A stretch of DNA of 64,000 nt from Planctomycetia bacterium (GCA_015075745.1 JABTTW010000001.1:1-64000); one strand, 5' to 3'; positions 9,634-17,624 are shown, counted from the first letter of the stretch. The notes: generated by a model not told the origin, from the letters alone. Program-made: numbers and translations.

Positions 9634-10821
9634 TTGACGTTGACTGCCGGCTCGACGGTTGACCTGCTCAAGGCCTACTGCTGGCCGCTCGCGGTTGCGC
9701 TGGCCGTTACTCTCGCTGTCTGCCCTCTCGTGAAGCGCATCGCCATCAAGCTGGAACTTTACGATCGTCCCGATGGCGGCCTCAAGCCGCATCAGGTTCC
9801 AATTCCCTACCTCGGCGGTGTGGCCATGTACGTCGGCTGGGCCGCGGCCCTTGCGGTAACGTACGCATTGGTCCCCGAGGTGCGAAAGACGCTCCCGTGG
9901 ATCATGATCGCCGGGACGGTTCTCATGCTCACCGGCCTGATTGACGACATCCGTCACCTCTCGCCAAAAGTCCGTTTGCTGATTCAGGCCGGCATGGCCG
10001 CCATGCTCGTCTACGGCGGCATCGGGCGTCACGTGTCACGAGCCCTGCTTGTGCCGATTCAATCCATTGCGCCGGACCTGTTTCTTTCCGAGCCGTTTGT
10101 CGCGGCGGTCAGCGTCGGCGTCTGCATATTTGCGCTGGCCGGCGCCATGAATGCGACCAATTTTATAGATGGTCTGGACGGCCTTTGCGGCGGCATCCTG
10201 GCCATTGCCTCCGTCGGGCTGGCCCTGGTGAGCCTCGTCGTGCATCGGCTGGACCCCTCGCATGATCCCAGCGCCGCCGTCCGCTTCGCCCTTTGCGCCG
10301 GCGTGCTCGGCGCGTGCCTTGGTTTCCTCCACTACAACTTCAATCCGGCGTCCATCTTCATGGGCGACAGCGGCTCGCTCCTGCTGGGCTTCAACGTGGC
10401 TGTGCTCCTGCTCCTGCTCGCCGAGCAGCCCCATCACGCCGGTTATGCGACATGGCGCTGGCTCGATGCAGGTCTGATCGTCTTTGCGTTTCCGGTTCTC
10501 GATACAGCCGTCGCAATCACGCGGCGATGGCTGCGCGGCCGTCCGCTGTTCGTCGGCGATCGCAGCCACCTGTACGATCAATTGCGCGATCGCGGCCTAT
10601 CCGTGCGCCGGACCGTGTTGACCTGCTATGCGATCGGCCTCATCTTTGCATTGCTCGGTCCGGCCATCTCGCGTTTGCCGGCGATTCTCCTCTTCGCGGT
10701 CCTCATTGGGATTCCCTCGGCGGCCGGTATTCTCTGCAGGCAGTTCGGACTGCTCCGCGTGGACGACACGGCCTCACGTTCGGCGGCCGCCCGGCACGGT
10801 GATTCGCGCTCGGGGTTGTGA
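9634..10821 (+). CDS. WecA/MraY-family UDP-sugar:undecaprenyl-phosphate sugar-1-phosphate transferase
   Basis: A 395-residue polytopic protein. It has the family motifs: PYLGGVAMYVGW after the second helix, LIDDIRHLSPKVRLLIQ (DDxxD-type aspartates), ATNFIDGLDGLCGGI, and PASIFMGDSGSLLLGF, then the cytoplasmic RPLFVGDRSHLYDQL segment that resembles WecA more than MraY. Such enzymes start glycan chains on the lipid carrier. The start is a TTG at 9634, chosen because AGGAG lies just upstream, overlapping the stop region of the aminotransferase gene. It probably initiates the glycan whose sugars are added by the surrounding transferases. Confidence 0.9.
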   Translation: MTLTAGSTVDLLKAYCWPLAVALAVTLAVCPLVKRIAIKLELYDRPDGGLKPHQVPIPYLGGVAMYVGWAAALAVTYALVPEVRKTLPWIMIAGTVLMLTGLIDDIRHLSPKVRLLIQAGMAAMLVYGGIGRHVSRALLVPIQSIAPDLFLSEPFVAAVSVGVCIFALAGAMNATNFIDGLDGLCGGILAIASVGLALVSLVVHRLDPSHDPSAAVRFALCAGVLGACLGFLHYNFNPASIFMGDSGSLLLGFNVAVLLLLLAEQPHHAGYATWRWLDAGLIVFAFPVLDTAVAITRRWLRGRPLFVGDRSHLYDQLRDRGLSVRRTVLTCYAIGLIFALLGPAISRLPAILLFAVLIGIPSAAGILCRQFGLLRVDDTASRSAAARHGDSRSGL

Positions 10822-10910
10822 CCCTCGCGGGTTTTGGGCTACAATCCGGCGGCCAGGGTCGGTGTTCCGATTGGGCTGCCCGCGGCGATCGGGCGAAAGG
10901 AAGCGCTGCC

Positions 10911-11708
10911 GTGACCAGCAATGTTGCCTCACTTCGCAGGCGTCTCTCCGAGAATTTCAAAAAGGTCAGGGATCGTATCTCCGCGGCCTGCGAGCGAGCC
11001 CGGCGCAGTCCCGACGACGTCCAACTCATCGCCGTTACCAAATCCGTTGATATTGAAGTCATCCGCCAGGTGCTTGAGCTCGGCACCATCGACATCGGCG
11101 AGAGCCGGCCCCAGCAGCTCAACCAGCGCGCCGGCATGATGCACGAATTCATCGAGCGTCGGGCCGTTCTGGGTGGGAGGAGAGAGGGCCCGCCCGCAAG
11201 GCCGCGCTGGCACATGATCGGCCACCTCCAGCGCAACAAGGTCAAGCTTGTCGTCCCCTGGGCGGAGATGATCCACAGCGTTGACAGCCTTCGTCTTGCC
11301 GAGGATCTCCATCTGCAGGCGACGAGGCTCGGCCGGGTCGTCGACATCCTATTGCAGGTGAACACCACCGGTGAACGCTCCAAGTTCGGCGTGGCCGTCG
11401 GCGCGGCGCCGCATCTGACTGAACACCTTGCCGCGTGGCCGGGCGTTCGACTGTGTGGTCTCATGACCATGGCTCCGCTCGATTCGACCCCCGAGGAACT
11501 TCGTCTGGCCTTTTCCCGGCTCAAGGACATCTTCGAAGACATGCGCGGCGACCGATATGTCGGACCGGCGTTTGAGCATCTATCCATGGGGATGAGTAAC
11601 GATTTCGAGTACGCCATTGAGGCCGGCGCCACCATGGTTCGGATCGGCAGCCTCCTCTTCGAGGGGATGACATCTTCGGTTGCGGACAAGGATGATGACG
11701 ACGAGTGA
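10911..11708 (+). CDS. YggS/YBL036C family PLP homeostasis protein
   Basis: A 265-residue single-domain PLP-binding protein of the alanine-racemase-like barrel fold. Family segments are LIAVTKSVDIEVIRQ with the PLP lysine, IDIGESRPQQL, WHMIGHLQRNKVK, LLQVNTTGERSKFGV, LCGLMTMAP and the phosphate-binding LSMGMSNDFEYAIEAGATMVRIGSLLF (quoted in part). It maintains PLP pools rather than catalysing a defined reaction. The GTG at 10911 is preceded by GAAAGGAAG. An insert rich in R, G and P (around RREGPPARPR) precedes the WHMIG motif. The next small gene overlaps the stop. Confidence 0.92.
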   Translation: MTSNVASLRRRLSENFKKVRDRISAACERARRSPDDVQLIAVTKSVDIEVIRQVLELGTIDIGESRPQQLNQRAGMMHEFIERRAVLGGRREGPPARPRWHMIGHLQRNKVKLVVPWAEMIHSVDSLRLAEDLHLQATRLGRVVDILLQVNTTGERSKFGVAVGAAPHLTEHLAAWPGVRLCGLMTMAPLDSTPEELRLAFSRLKDIFEDMRGDRYVGPAFEHLSMGMSNDFEYAIEAGATMVRIGSLLFEGMTSSVADKDDDDE

Positions 11709-11968
11709 GTATTCTCGATCGCGATTTGTTTGAGCTCTGGCGTCTCCTTCTCGGCATCCTTTGCGGGACTTACGCCACCGTGGTAACGGCTCGATCTCTC
11801 TGGGGATGGGTCGTTCATCTTTCCGTTCCCGGCCGCCACACCACGGTCATGCGCAATTACGTCCTTGTCCTACTGCTTCGACTTCGACCGGGCCGATTCG
11901 CCGGCGAACTGCTTCAAATCGGCGGACTCTGTATGATCCTCATCATCCTCTTGCGATATCACGCCTGA
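11705..11968 (+). CDS. Small membrane protein of unknown function
   Basis: An 87-residue protein starting at a GTG that overlaps the YggS stop codon (GTGA). It has two hydrophobic segments, residues ~12-35 and ~65-85, separated by a basic stretch (RLRPGRFAGE). The position next to yggS recalls the YggT neighbourhood of many bacteria, but the sequence is not convincingly YggT. Translational coupling and codon use suggest it is real; no function is claimed. Confidence 0.55.
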   Translation: MSILDRDLFELWRLLLGILCGTYATVVTARSLWGWVVHLSVPGRHTTVMRNYVLVLLLRLRPGRFAGELLQIGGLCMILIILLRYHA

Positions 11969-12022
11969 GCCGATGCAATCCCCTTGTGCCGGGCGGTTTC
12001 CGGCATTGGAGAAACCTCCCGC

Positions 12023-13258
12023 ATGTTGACCGTCCTCTGGTTCTGGCTCGGCTTGACGCTTGTGACCGGCATTGTCTGGTTGATCCGCCACATCCAACTC
12101 AGCAAGGCGGCCCGGGTGATGCCCCCGCTGGATTCGTCGATGTATCCGGGCAAGCCGGCGTCGACGCCCACTGTCAGCTTTCTCGTCGCCGCGAAGGACG
12201 AGGAAGCGAACATTGAGGCCTGCCTTCGCTCGATGGCCGAGCAGGACTATCCCCAGCTCGAACTCATCGCGGTCAACGATCGCAGCACCGACCAGACCGG
12301 ACAAATCATGCAGCGCATCGCGGCCGAGACCGGGCGACTGACGGCGCTCAACGTCACGGCGATTCGCGACGGGTGGTTCGGCAAGAACAATGCGATGCGC
12401 GAGGGCGTCGAGTGTGCCACGGGTGAGTGGCTCTGCTTTACGGATGCGGACTGCGTGCAGGTTTCGCGTCGGTCACTTTCGATCGCCATGAGTTATGCCC
12501 TTGAAAAGAACGCCGATTTTCTGAGCGTGCTGCCGGCCCACGAGACGGGAAGCTTCATGGAGAGCGTGATCCAGCCGGCGTGCAGCGGGATCATGATGAT
12601 CTGGTTCAACCCGCTGCGGGTGAACAATCCGCGTCGTAAGACGGCGTATGCCAATGGGGCTTTCATGCTCATGAAGCGCTCCTGTTACGAGGCCATCGGC
12701 GGCCACGACGCGGTCAAGACCGAGCTGAACGAAGACATGCACATGGCCCGCATCGCGAAGGAGCGCGGGCTGCGGCTGCGTGTCGTGTCCAACGTCGATC
12801 TGTACACGGTGCGGATGTACGACGGCTTCAAGCAGACCATCGCCGGGTGGAGCCGCATCTTTTTCGGCTGCTTCGGGACGCTGGGGCGGCTGGTGGCGAC
12901 GGGGGCGGCGGTCTTCGTGTTCAGCCTGGTGCCGTGGATCAGCCTTGCGGCTGCGGCGGCGCTGGCGCCTGGGGCGAGCGGTGAGATGGCCGGGCCTTTG
13001 TCATCCGTCCTATGGGCTTCCATCGCGGTCTGTCTCCTGCAATGGTCCGTCATGTTTCGCTTTTATCGCCTCAACCGGCTGAACCCCGCCTACGCCATCG
13101 CCTATCCGATCGGCGCGGCGGTGGGGCTTTACGCCGTGTATGGGGCGATCCGCCGGCTGGGCGGGAAGCGCGCCATCACCTGGCGCGGCACCACCTACCG
13201 GAGCAACCGCCTTGACACAGTGCAGGCTGAAACGCGCCTCGAACAGCCGGTTGGGTGA
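12023..13258 (+). CDS. Membrane glycosyltransferase, HpnB/ceramide-glucosyltransferase-like GT2
   Basis: A 411-residue GT2 with an N-terminal membrane anchor (LTVLWFWLGLTLVTGIVWLI) and several C-terminal helices. The catalytic core has VSFLVAAKDEEANIEACL, ELIAVNDRSTDQT, CFTDADC and the acceptor-site KTELNEDMHMARIAKERG with a later GWSRIFFG (QxxRW-like position). This arrangement resembles hopanoid-associated HpnB and ceramide glucosyltransferases. ATG at 12023 follows GGAG at about 10 bases. No hopanoid genes are nearby, so lipid substrate identity remains open. Confidence 0.8.
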   Translation: MLTVLWFWLGLTLVTGIVWLIRHIQLSKAARVMPPLDSSMYPGKPASTPTVSFLVAAKDEEANIEACLRSMAEQDYPQLELIAVNDRSTDQTGQIMQRIAAETGRLTALNVTAIRDGWFGKNNAMREGVECATGEWLCFTDADCVQVSRRSLSIAMSYALEKNADFLSVLPAHETGSFMESVIQPACSGIMMIWFNPLRVNNPRRKTAYANGAFMLMKRSCYEAIGGHDAVKTELNEDMHMARIAKERGLRLRVVSNVDLYTVRMYDGFKQTIAGWSRIFFGCFGTLGRLVATGAAVFVFSLVPWISLAAAAALAPGASGEMAGPLSSVLWASIAVCLLQWSVMFRFYRLNRLNPAYAIAYPIGAAVGLYAVYGAIRRLGGKRAITWRGTTYRSNRLDTVQAETRLEQPVG

Positions 13259-13837
13259 GACACTTCGATTGACGCATTTTCTTCCTCGTTCGGCGCTATC
13301 CGGCGGCCGGGATTCTCCACAAGACCAAGGTGACAATAGGCGAAAAAAGGGGCCGAGGGACTGAGGGGCCAAGGTGTCGAGGGGTCGTGGATGAAGACAA
13401 GGGCGCTGATCGCGCGCAACTCTTGCAAAATTGAAGGTGACATACGGTGACACACGCGATTTTTTTCGTTTGCAACTCTTGTGGCGGGCATGTGTTGGGG
13501 CGCTTCGCATTTCCGGCGGTTTTGCGTGAAAACGCGCAAGGTGAAACACGACCGGTGTATGCCCGAACAGGCGCGGAAAGTCTCGGGGAATTTCGTTTGT
13601 AAGTCCTTGAAAAATGTGCCGGGAAGGTGACACAAGAAGGGGCCAAGGTGTCGAGGTGCCAAGGGGCCGAGAGTGATGCAAGGGGCTGCGGGGCCGAGGG
13701 ACTTTTTCTTGCGTGTTCATCGCGAGCGTCTCTGCGGGGCGTGGATGGATTGAGCTCCATTCGTTAATCCTTGCTCCGCGCCCGCGCGGGAGGACGCCGT
13801 TCCGCTCGACCAAAGGGCCCAAGCGGCCTGGGTATTT
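13259..13837. other. Gene-free repeat-rich region
   Basis: No convincing gene. The stretch is built from degenerate blocks with recurring phrases such as AAGGTGACA and GGGGCCAAGGTGTCGAGG (around 13327-13384 and again at 13624-13660), plus G-rich runs. Open frames on the minus strand here come from skewed composition and show no protein-like pattern. It includes the left arm of a long inverted repeat whose partner lies near 17.3-17.6 kb. Confidence 0.6.
13327..13530. repeat. Left arm of a long imperfect inverted repeat
   Basis: This segment matches, in inverted orientation, the region 17285-17574. The best part (13327-13384) is nearly identical over about 57 bases; matching continues through GAAGACAAG, CGCGCGCAA, GAAGGTGACATA, GGTGACACA and TGTTGGGGCGCTTCG to CCGGCGG. 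The left arm has one copy of a core that is duplicated in tandem in the right arm. Confidence 0.75.
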
Positions 13838-13881
13838 CGCCCGGAGGGCGCACGATGGTTGCCAGTGACTTGAGTCACTGG
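13838..13881 (+). repeat. Left REP-like hairpin repeat
   Basis: Begins CGCCCGGAGGGCGCACGATG and ends in a perfect palindrome CCAGTGACT-TG-AGTCACTGG at 13862-13881. It aligns in inverted orientation with 14447-14491 at roughly 38 of 44 positions. Confidence 0.7.
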
Positions 13882-13931
13882 TAAAAAGTCGCCTCTTTAT
13901 TTCCCCGCCCGGAGGTCGGACGAGGCCAGCG

Positions 13932-14384
13932 ATGCCGACCGCGTACACACAGAACTATTACCATCTCGTCTTCAGCACCAAGGGCCGGTCAAACTACATC
14001 AAGCTGGAACTGGAAGCGCGCTTGTACGCGTTCGTCGGCGGGATCGTCCGCGACCTGCGGTGTCAGCTTCTTGGCATCAACGGAATGCCCGACCACGTCC
14101 ATCTGCTCATTCGCTACCGCGCGGACCTGTCGATTTCGGATTTGGTTCGCCACATCAAGGGGCGATCATCGAAATGGATACATGAGACCTTCCCCGCCTA
14201 TGCCGATTTCTCGTGGCAGGAGGGTTACGGCGGTTTTACCGTCAGCCGGTCCGCCGTGCCGGAGGTTGAGGCCTACATCGCCCGACAAAAGGATCATCAC
14301 CAGCGGCAGAGTTTCAATGACGAGTTTCTCGAACTCCTCTGGCGACACGGAATCGAGTTCGACGAGAATGAAGTCTTCCGGTGA
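13932..14384 (+). CDS. REP-associated tyrosine transposase (Y1_Tnp/IS200-like)
   Basis: A 150-residue HUH single-strand DNA transposase. Residues 8-16 (NYYHLVFST) form the first conserved strand, GMPDHVHLLI holds the metal-binding histidines H55 and H57, and Y115 in VEAYIARQKDHH is the expected nucleophile, so the active site looks intact. In RAYT systems the enzyme recognises hairpin REP sequences; matching hairpins flank this gene. The ATG at 13932 has no strong ribosome site. It lies inside the accessory island and may be domesticated or recently mobile. Confidence 0.9.
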   Translation: MPTAYTQNYYHLVFSTKGRSNYIKLELEARLYAFVGGIVRDLRCQLLGINGMPDHVHLLIRYRADLSISDLVRHIKGRSSKWIHETFPAYADFSWQEGYGGFTVSRSAVPEVEAYIARQKDHHQRQSFNDEFLELLWRHGIEFDENEVFR

Positions 14385-14446
14385 TCGTCGTCCGCCCTGC
14401 CGGGCGGTGGGGAAAAAAAGAAGGGGGTGGTGGTTGGGCTCGTTGA

Positions 14447-14491
14447 CCAGTGGCTGAAGCCACTCGCTACCATCGTGCGCCCTACCGGGCG
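14447..14491 (-). repeat. Right REP-like hairpin repeat
   Basis: Contains AGTGGCT-GA-AGCCACT as a 7-bp stem and, read on the minus strand, starts CGCCCGGTAGGGCGCACGAT, pairing with the left repeat at 13838-13881. Confidence 0.7.
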
Positions 14492-14545
14492 TGGGGCGTA
14501 TTCGTTGGCTTGGATAGCCCATGAACTGCTGAGCGCGATCGCGCT

Positions 14546-15337
14546 TCAGACATTGTCCTGTTGTTCAATTGCGGCAGCGATGTGTCGGGCGAAGGATTGA
14601 AAGTCGCATGCCGCGATAATCCGCCTTGATGGGAGCCAGCCACTTTGTACGCCGACGATCCAATAGGCCATACCCTCCCGCCCGCGCCGGATCCCGAGCA
14701 CCGGACCACCGCTCATTCCCCGTATATTTTGTCCAATTGCACTCCACATAGGAGAAGATTCACTTATGAGTAATCTTCCACAAAACCGGGGATTGGATGT
14801 ACGCAATTCATCTGGAATATCTGTTACTTTTTCCAAGTGAATCACGTATGTAGTTTGTGTTAGCATAGTTGACCTGTCGCCGCATGCCTCAAGGGACACT
14901 GTATTTGCTGCGGTTCCGATCATCACATATGCCTCGAACTCGTCTGGCCAGGTTTTTTGAAAGTGTTCTTCTCCTATGGCTACCACGCCGTTTGCGGAGA
15001 TCAGGTCAACATAGTTCTCACGCAATTGAATAAGGCCATAATCAAGCCCCTCTCCACGCAGACAGTATTTCGGCGCGTCATCGAACGCGAACGGTACAAA
15101 GTGCCGGTCGACTGCTTCCGTGGACCATCCATCCCAAAGTCGAAAACTGTCTATCTGAATCCCACTTCTTCGCTCTTCTTCGATCTCGTCCAGGACATGG
15201 CCAGCCGTAACAAGAAACCAATACCGCCTAGTTCGCATTACGAACGCGGAGCAAACGCATGCCTGAGCCAATCCACCTCGAGTTCGGCTGATTTCGGGAG
15301 AATGTGCGTAGTAGGAAAAATGAAATGTTTCACTCAA
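14546..15337 (-). CDS. Trypsin-like serine protease-like protein, 5' end disturbed by an IS
   Basis: Up to 263 residues are readable. The catalytic triad of a trypsin-like fold is visible: H47 in VTAGHVLD, D99 in LDYGLIQL and S209 in GMSGGPVLG. No signal peptide is seen. The only start upstream of the domain is a TTG at 15337, inside the left terminal repeat of the adjacent IS3 element; the first in-frame ATG falls within the domain at residue 34. The native start was therefore probably removed or separated by the IS insertion and expression is doubtful. The gene is more AT-rich than its neighbours, which suggests transfer. Its biological role is unknown. Confidence 0.65.
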   Translation of the reverse strand: MSETFHFSYYAHSPEISRTRGGLAQACVCSAFVMRTRRYWFLVTAGHVLDEIEEERRSGIQIDSFRLWDGWSTEAVDRHFVPFAFDDAPKYCLRGEGLDYGLIQLRENYVDLISANGVVAIGEEHFQKTWPDEFEAYVMIGTAANTVSLEACGDRSTMLTQTTYVIHLEKVTDIPDELRTSNPRFCGRLLISESSPMWSAIGQNIRGMSGGPVLGIRRGREGMAYWIVGVQSGWLPSRRIIAACDFQSFARHIAAAIEQQDNV

Positions 15338-16404
15338 AGTGAGACAAATTGCCTTTCGGAATTAAGGATGGTTTCCTCTGCCTGGTAGGGCAGTCGTTTT
15401 TGTCGCAGTTTCAAGTTCTCCTGCTTTCGCAGTTCCCTGGCCGTTTTTAATTTCCGGCGTCGCTCGGCCAGGAGCGGCTCCGGATCACCTCGATAATAGT
15501 CCACCGGCCGCAGATAGTTCAGGCTGCTGTGCAGCCGGTGGTGATTGTAATGGTCGATGACGCCGTCGATGACAGCCTCGGCGGCGGCGAAGTCGGCAGT
15601 CTCCAGCACTTCCAACGCCTCATCAATCTTCTCGCCAATGGTCCGGTTGCACCGCTCGATTTCAGCATTGTCGGTCGGCGTGTGCGGCCGGATCAGATGA
15701 TGTCCCACGTCCATGGCGTCCAGGGTCTGGGCGAACTCCCGGGCGATGTAGCAGGAGCCGTGGTCGCTCTGGATGGTCGGGCGAATACCGGCGGGAAGCT
15801 TTCCAATGGCCGTGGCCGCGGCGATCGCGACGCTGCGACCATCCATGAAGCGCAGGAGTTCGTGATGCACGATGTAGCGCGAATACACGTCCAGAAATGC
15901 CAGCAAGTAAAAGTTCCGCAGCCCAACCTTCACATAGCGGAGGTCGGTCTGCCACTGTTCGTTGGGTCGGGTCGGCCGGTCGCCCCGACCGACGCCTTTT
16001 CTCTTACCCCGGGGAACCCAGCGGCACACCAGATTCTCTTCACCCAGGACGCGATAGACCGTCGAGGGACTGAGCGCGACCACGTTTTCATCCAACATTT
16101 TCCAGGCCAATTCGCGGTGTCGCAGGTCTGCGTGGCTCAGGGCATAGTCGATGATCTTCTGCCGTTCACAGAGCAGAATTTCAAACAGCGACCCTGATGC
16201 AGCGCGGGCCGTCGGCGCGGAGGCCCCATCGCCGGCTCTGGTGAGCCATCGGTGGTAGGTGGCCGGGGCGATCTCCAGATGGCGGAGGATTCGCCGCAGG
16301 GGCCATCGGATGCGCTGCTTTGTCTGCGTCACCACTGCTTGCACCTCGCGCTGGAGTTCTGTCGGAAGCTGGGCATGGTCGCTTAGTCCGAGAGCGTTTT
16401 TTTT
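15334..16404 (-). CDS. IS3-family transposase OrfB (DDE integrase core)
   Basis: This part encodes the catalytic domain: an HTH_21-like region, then the DDE triad with D in EQWQTDLRYVKV, D in IQSDHGSCYIA and E in NAEIERCNRTIGE, about 35 residues after the second aspartate as expected. It has no good start of its own. It is probably made as an OrfAB fusion by -1 frameshifting on the run of eight A residues (minus strand, 16397-16404), where OrfA reads CTA AAA AAA ACG and OrfB continues with AAC GCT. Reading frame and active site look intact. Confidence 0.88.
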   Translation of the reverse strand, partial: KKNALGLSDHAQLPTELQREVQAVVTQTKQRIRWPLRRILRHLEIAPATYHRWLTRAGDGASAPTARAASGSLFEILLCERQKIIDYALSHADLRHRELAWKMLDENVVALSPSTVYRVLGEENLVCRWVPRGKRKGVGRGDRPTRPNEQWQTDLRYVKVGLRNFYLLAFLDVYSRYIVHHELLRFMDGRSVAIAAATAIGKLPAGIRPTIQSDHGSCYIAREFAQTLDAMDVGHHLIRPHTPTDNAEIERCNRTIGEKIDEALEVLETADFAAAEAVIDGVIDHYNHHRLHSSLNYLRPVDYYRGDPEPLLAERRRKLKTARELRKQENLKLRQKRLPYQAEETILNSERQFVSL

Positions 16405-16688
16405 AGTTCGAGGTTCTCGGCGATCACCTCGGCGATGACGCTCTTCATCCGCGTATTCTCGGCGGCCATCTTTTCGATCTTGGGGTCCGGCCCACCGTCT
16501 TTGGTCTTGCGGGCGAAGACGCTGTCCGCCGACTTCATCAGGGCCTTGCGCCACTGATAGACCAGGTTGGGCGAGAGACCCTCGCGGCGGCAGATCTCCG
16601 CCAGCTTGGCGTCGGAGTTCATGGACTCCAGCACAATGCGGAGCTTGTCCGCCGGCTTCCAGCTACGACGTGGCTTACGATTGGACAC
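16383..16688 (-). CDS. IS3-family transposase OrfA (HTH_Tnp_1)
   Basis: A 101-residue protein with the typical helix-turn-helix (WKPADKLRIVLESM...LAEICRREGLSPNLVYQWRKAL) followed by a leucine-zipper-like coiled coil (IEKMAAENTRMKSVIAEVIA) for dimerisation. It binds the element ends. It overlaps orfB, with the slippery A8 run located 12 bases before its stop codon. Confidence 0.9.
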   Translation of the reverse strand: MSNRKPRRSWKPADKLRIVLESMNSDAKLAEICRREGLSPNLVYQWRKALMKSADSVFARKTKDGGPDPKIEKMAAENTRMKSVIAEVIAENLELKKTLSD

Positions 16689-16867
16689 GGTACGTTCCTC
16701 CGTGCGACCAAACCTGCTGCCCTCTCCAACAAGGCCTCCCCGCGGAGGGGAAGAAGCTCAAGGAGGGGGAGTCTGAGGGGGAACCTGCGAAGCTGGTTCT
16801 CCCTCAGGGGACTCGGAGCATCCATCACTATACCGGAAGTGCCGACTGTCTCATTTGGCGTGAAACA

Positions 16868-17284
16868 CTACAGAAAACGGAACATAGTGGCGCTGAGCGA
16901 ATAAGGCCGCACCGTTTATTTCATCAATTGAAATTGGCAGCATAGGGCACATATTACCAACCGGTGGTTCAATTGTCGTCGATGAAAGCGGTGCAATTTG
17001 AAGGGCTGGATAATTCGACCCAATTGGAAAATAGGCGACATGATGCAGTCTCTCGATTCCAAATCAAACACGCAGAAGGCGCGGACGCTGAGCAATAATT
17101 CATACATGGAGCCCAATCTGGCCAAAGCCCATGAGGTGCCGCGCGATGAACGAGAATTCACTGACCACGGGCCTGCGCCGCGCGGCTACGAGCCAGCGCC
17201 CTTTCAGGGCTGACAGGAATCCGCCTACAGCCTACCGCCTCATGCCCCGGGCCTTCCGAATTTCGACGTTTCGACGTTTCGATT
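16868..17284. other. Region between the IS and the right inverted repeat; possible gene remnant
   Basis: No complete gene. On the minus strand about 60 codons ending at the IS junction (from roughly 17055 to 16868) read as protein-like sequence (for example LPISIDEINGAALFAQRHYV) but have a stop directly upstream and no good start, so this could be the remnant of a gene cut by the IS. The remainder looks non-coding. Confidence 0.35.
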
Positions 17285-17574
17285 TTTCGCCGTTTCCGCC
17301 CAAAAACCGCCGGAAAATCGAAGCGCCCCAACACGTGCCCGGGGCAGGATTTGCGAGCGATTCGCGAGGGCTTGTGTCACCTTATGTCACCTTCGATTAT
17401 GCACGACTTGCGCGCGGCCATGGTGCTTGTCTTCACCCTGGACCCCTCTGCCCCTTTTTCCCCTTATGTCACCTTCGATTTCGCACGACTTGCGCGCGAG
17501 AAACGCAATTGTCTCCACCCTCGGCACCTTGGCCCCTCAGTCCCTCGACCCCTTTTTTCGCCTATTGTCACCTT
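17285..17574. repeat. Right arm of the long inverted repeat, with internal tandem duplication
   Basis: Inverted counterpart of 13327-13530. It contains two copies, 82 bases apart, of a unit starting CTTATGTCACCTTCGATT and ending GCACGACTTGCGCGCG (from 17381 and 17463). The distal part 17533-17574 is almost identical to the complement of 13327-13368. Confidence 0.75.
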
Positions 17575-17596
17575 CCATCCGCGGCCCTTCGTTCCG

Positions 17597-17624
17597 TTTG
17601 CACAGCGCCGGAAACTGCTATACT
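17597..17624 (+). promoter_or_regulatory. Possible promoter of nuoF
   Basis: TTTGCA at 17597-17602 and TATACT at 17619-17624 are separated by 16 bases, upstream of nuoF by about 50 bases. The -10 is good and the -35 weak. Confidence 0.35.

Larger units (their letters stand above)
13838..14491. mobile_element. RAYT/IS200-like element with REP-type hairpin ends
   Basis: The transposase gene at 13932 is bracketed by a ~44-bp imperfect inverted repeat (13838-13881 and 14447-14491), each arm carrying its own hairpin, and by an inner G/C-rich inverted pair (13903-13922 and 14389-14412). Single-copy Y1 transposases flanked by palindromic REP sequences are the known RAYT arrangement. No other element genes are present. 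Confidence 0.7.
15326..16867 (-). mobile_element. Complete IS3-family insertion sequence
   Basis: A 1,542-bp element with overlapping orfA and orfB and terminal inverted repeats. The ends are TGTTTCAC... at 15326-15346 and ...GTGAAACA at 16847-16867, matching at 18 of 21 positions. The TG...CA termini fit the family. The flanking triplets (AAA left, CTA right) do not form an obvious target duplication, so the site may have changed after insertion. The subgroup is not assigned. Confidence 0.88.

Noticed and set aside
8041-10032. A 663-codon open frame on the minus strand
   Set aside because: It lies antisense to the DegT aminotransferase and the WecA-type gene, both with full family motifs; it is a codon-bias shadow rich in H, D, R and G with no protein-like pattern.
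13010-13948. A 312-codon minus-strand open frame
   Set aside because: Runs through the repeat region and into the antisense of the HpnB-like gene; sequence is repetitive (P, R, H, L) and without a domain.
15323-16870. Target-site duplication of the IS3 element
   Set aside because: The triplets and quadruplets flanking the terminal repeats do not match, so no duplication is reported.
16916-17161. An 81-codon minus-strand open frame beside the IS
   Set aside because: Another frame of the same stretch looks more protein-like, and this one resembles no family; the area is probably remnant DNA.
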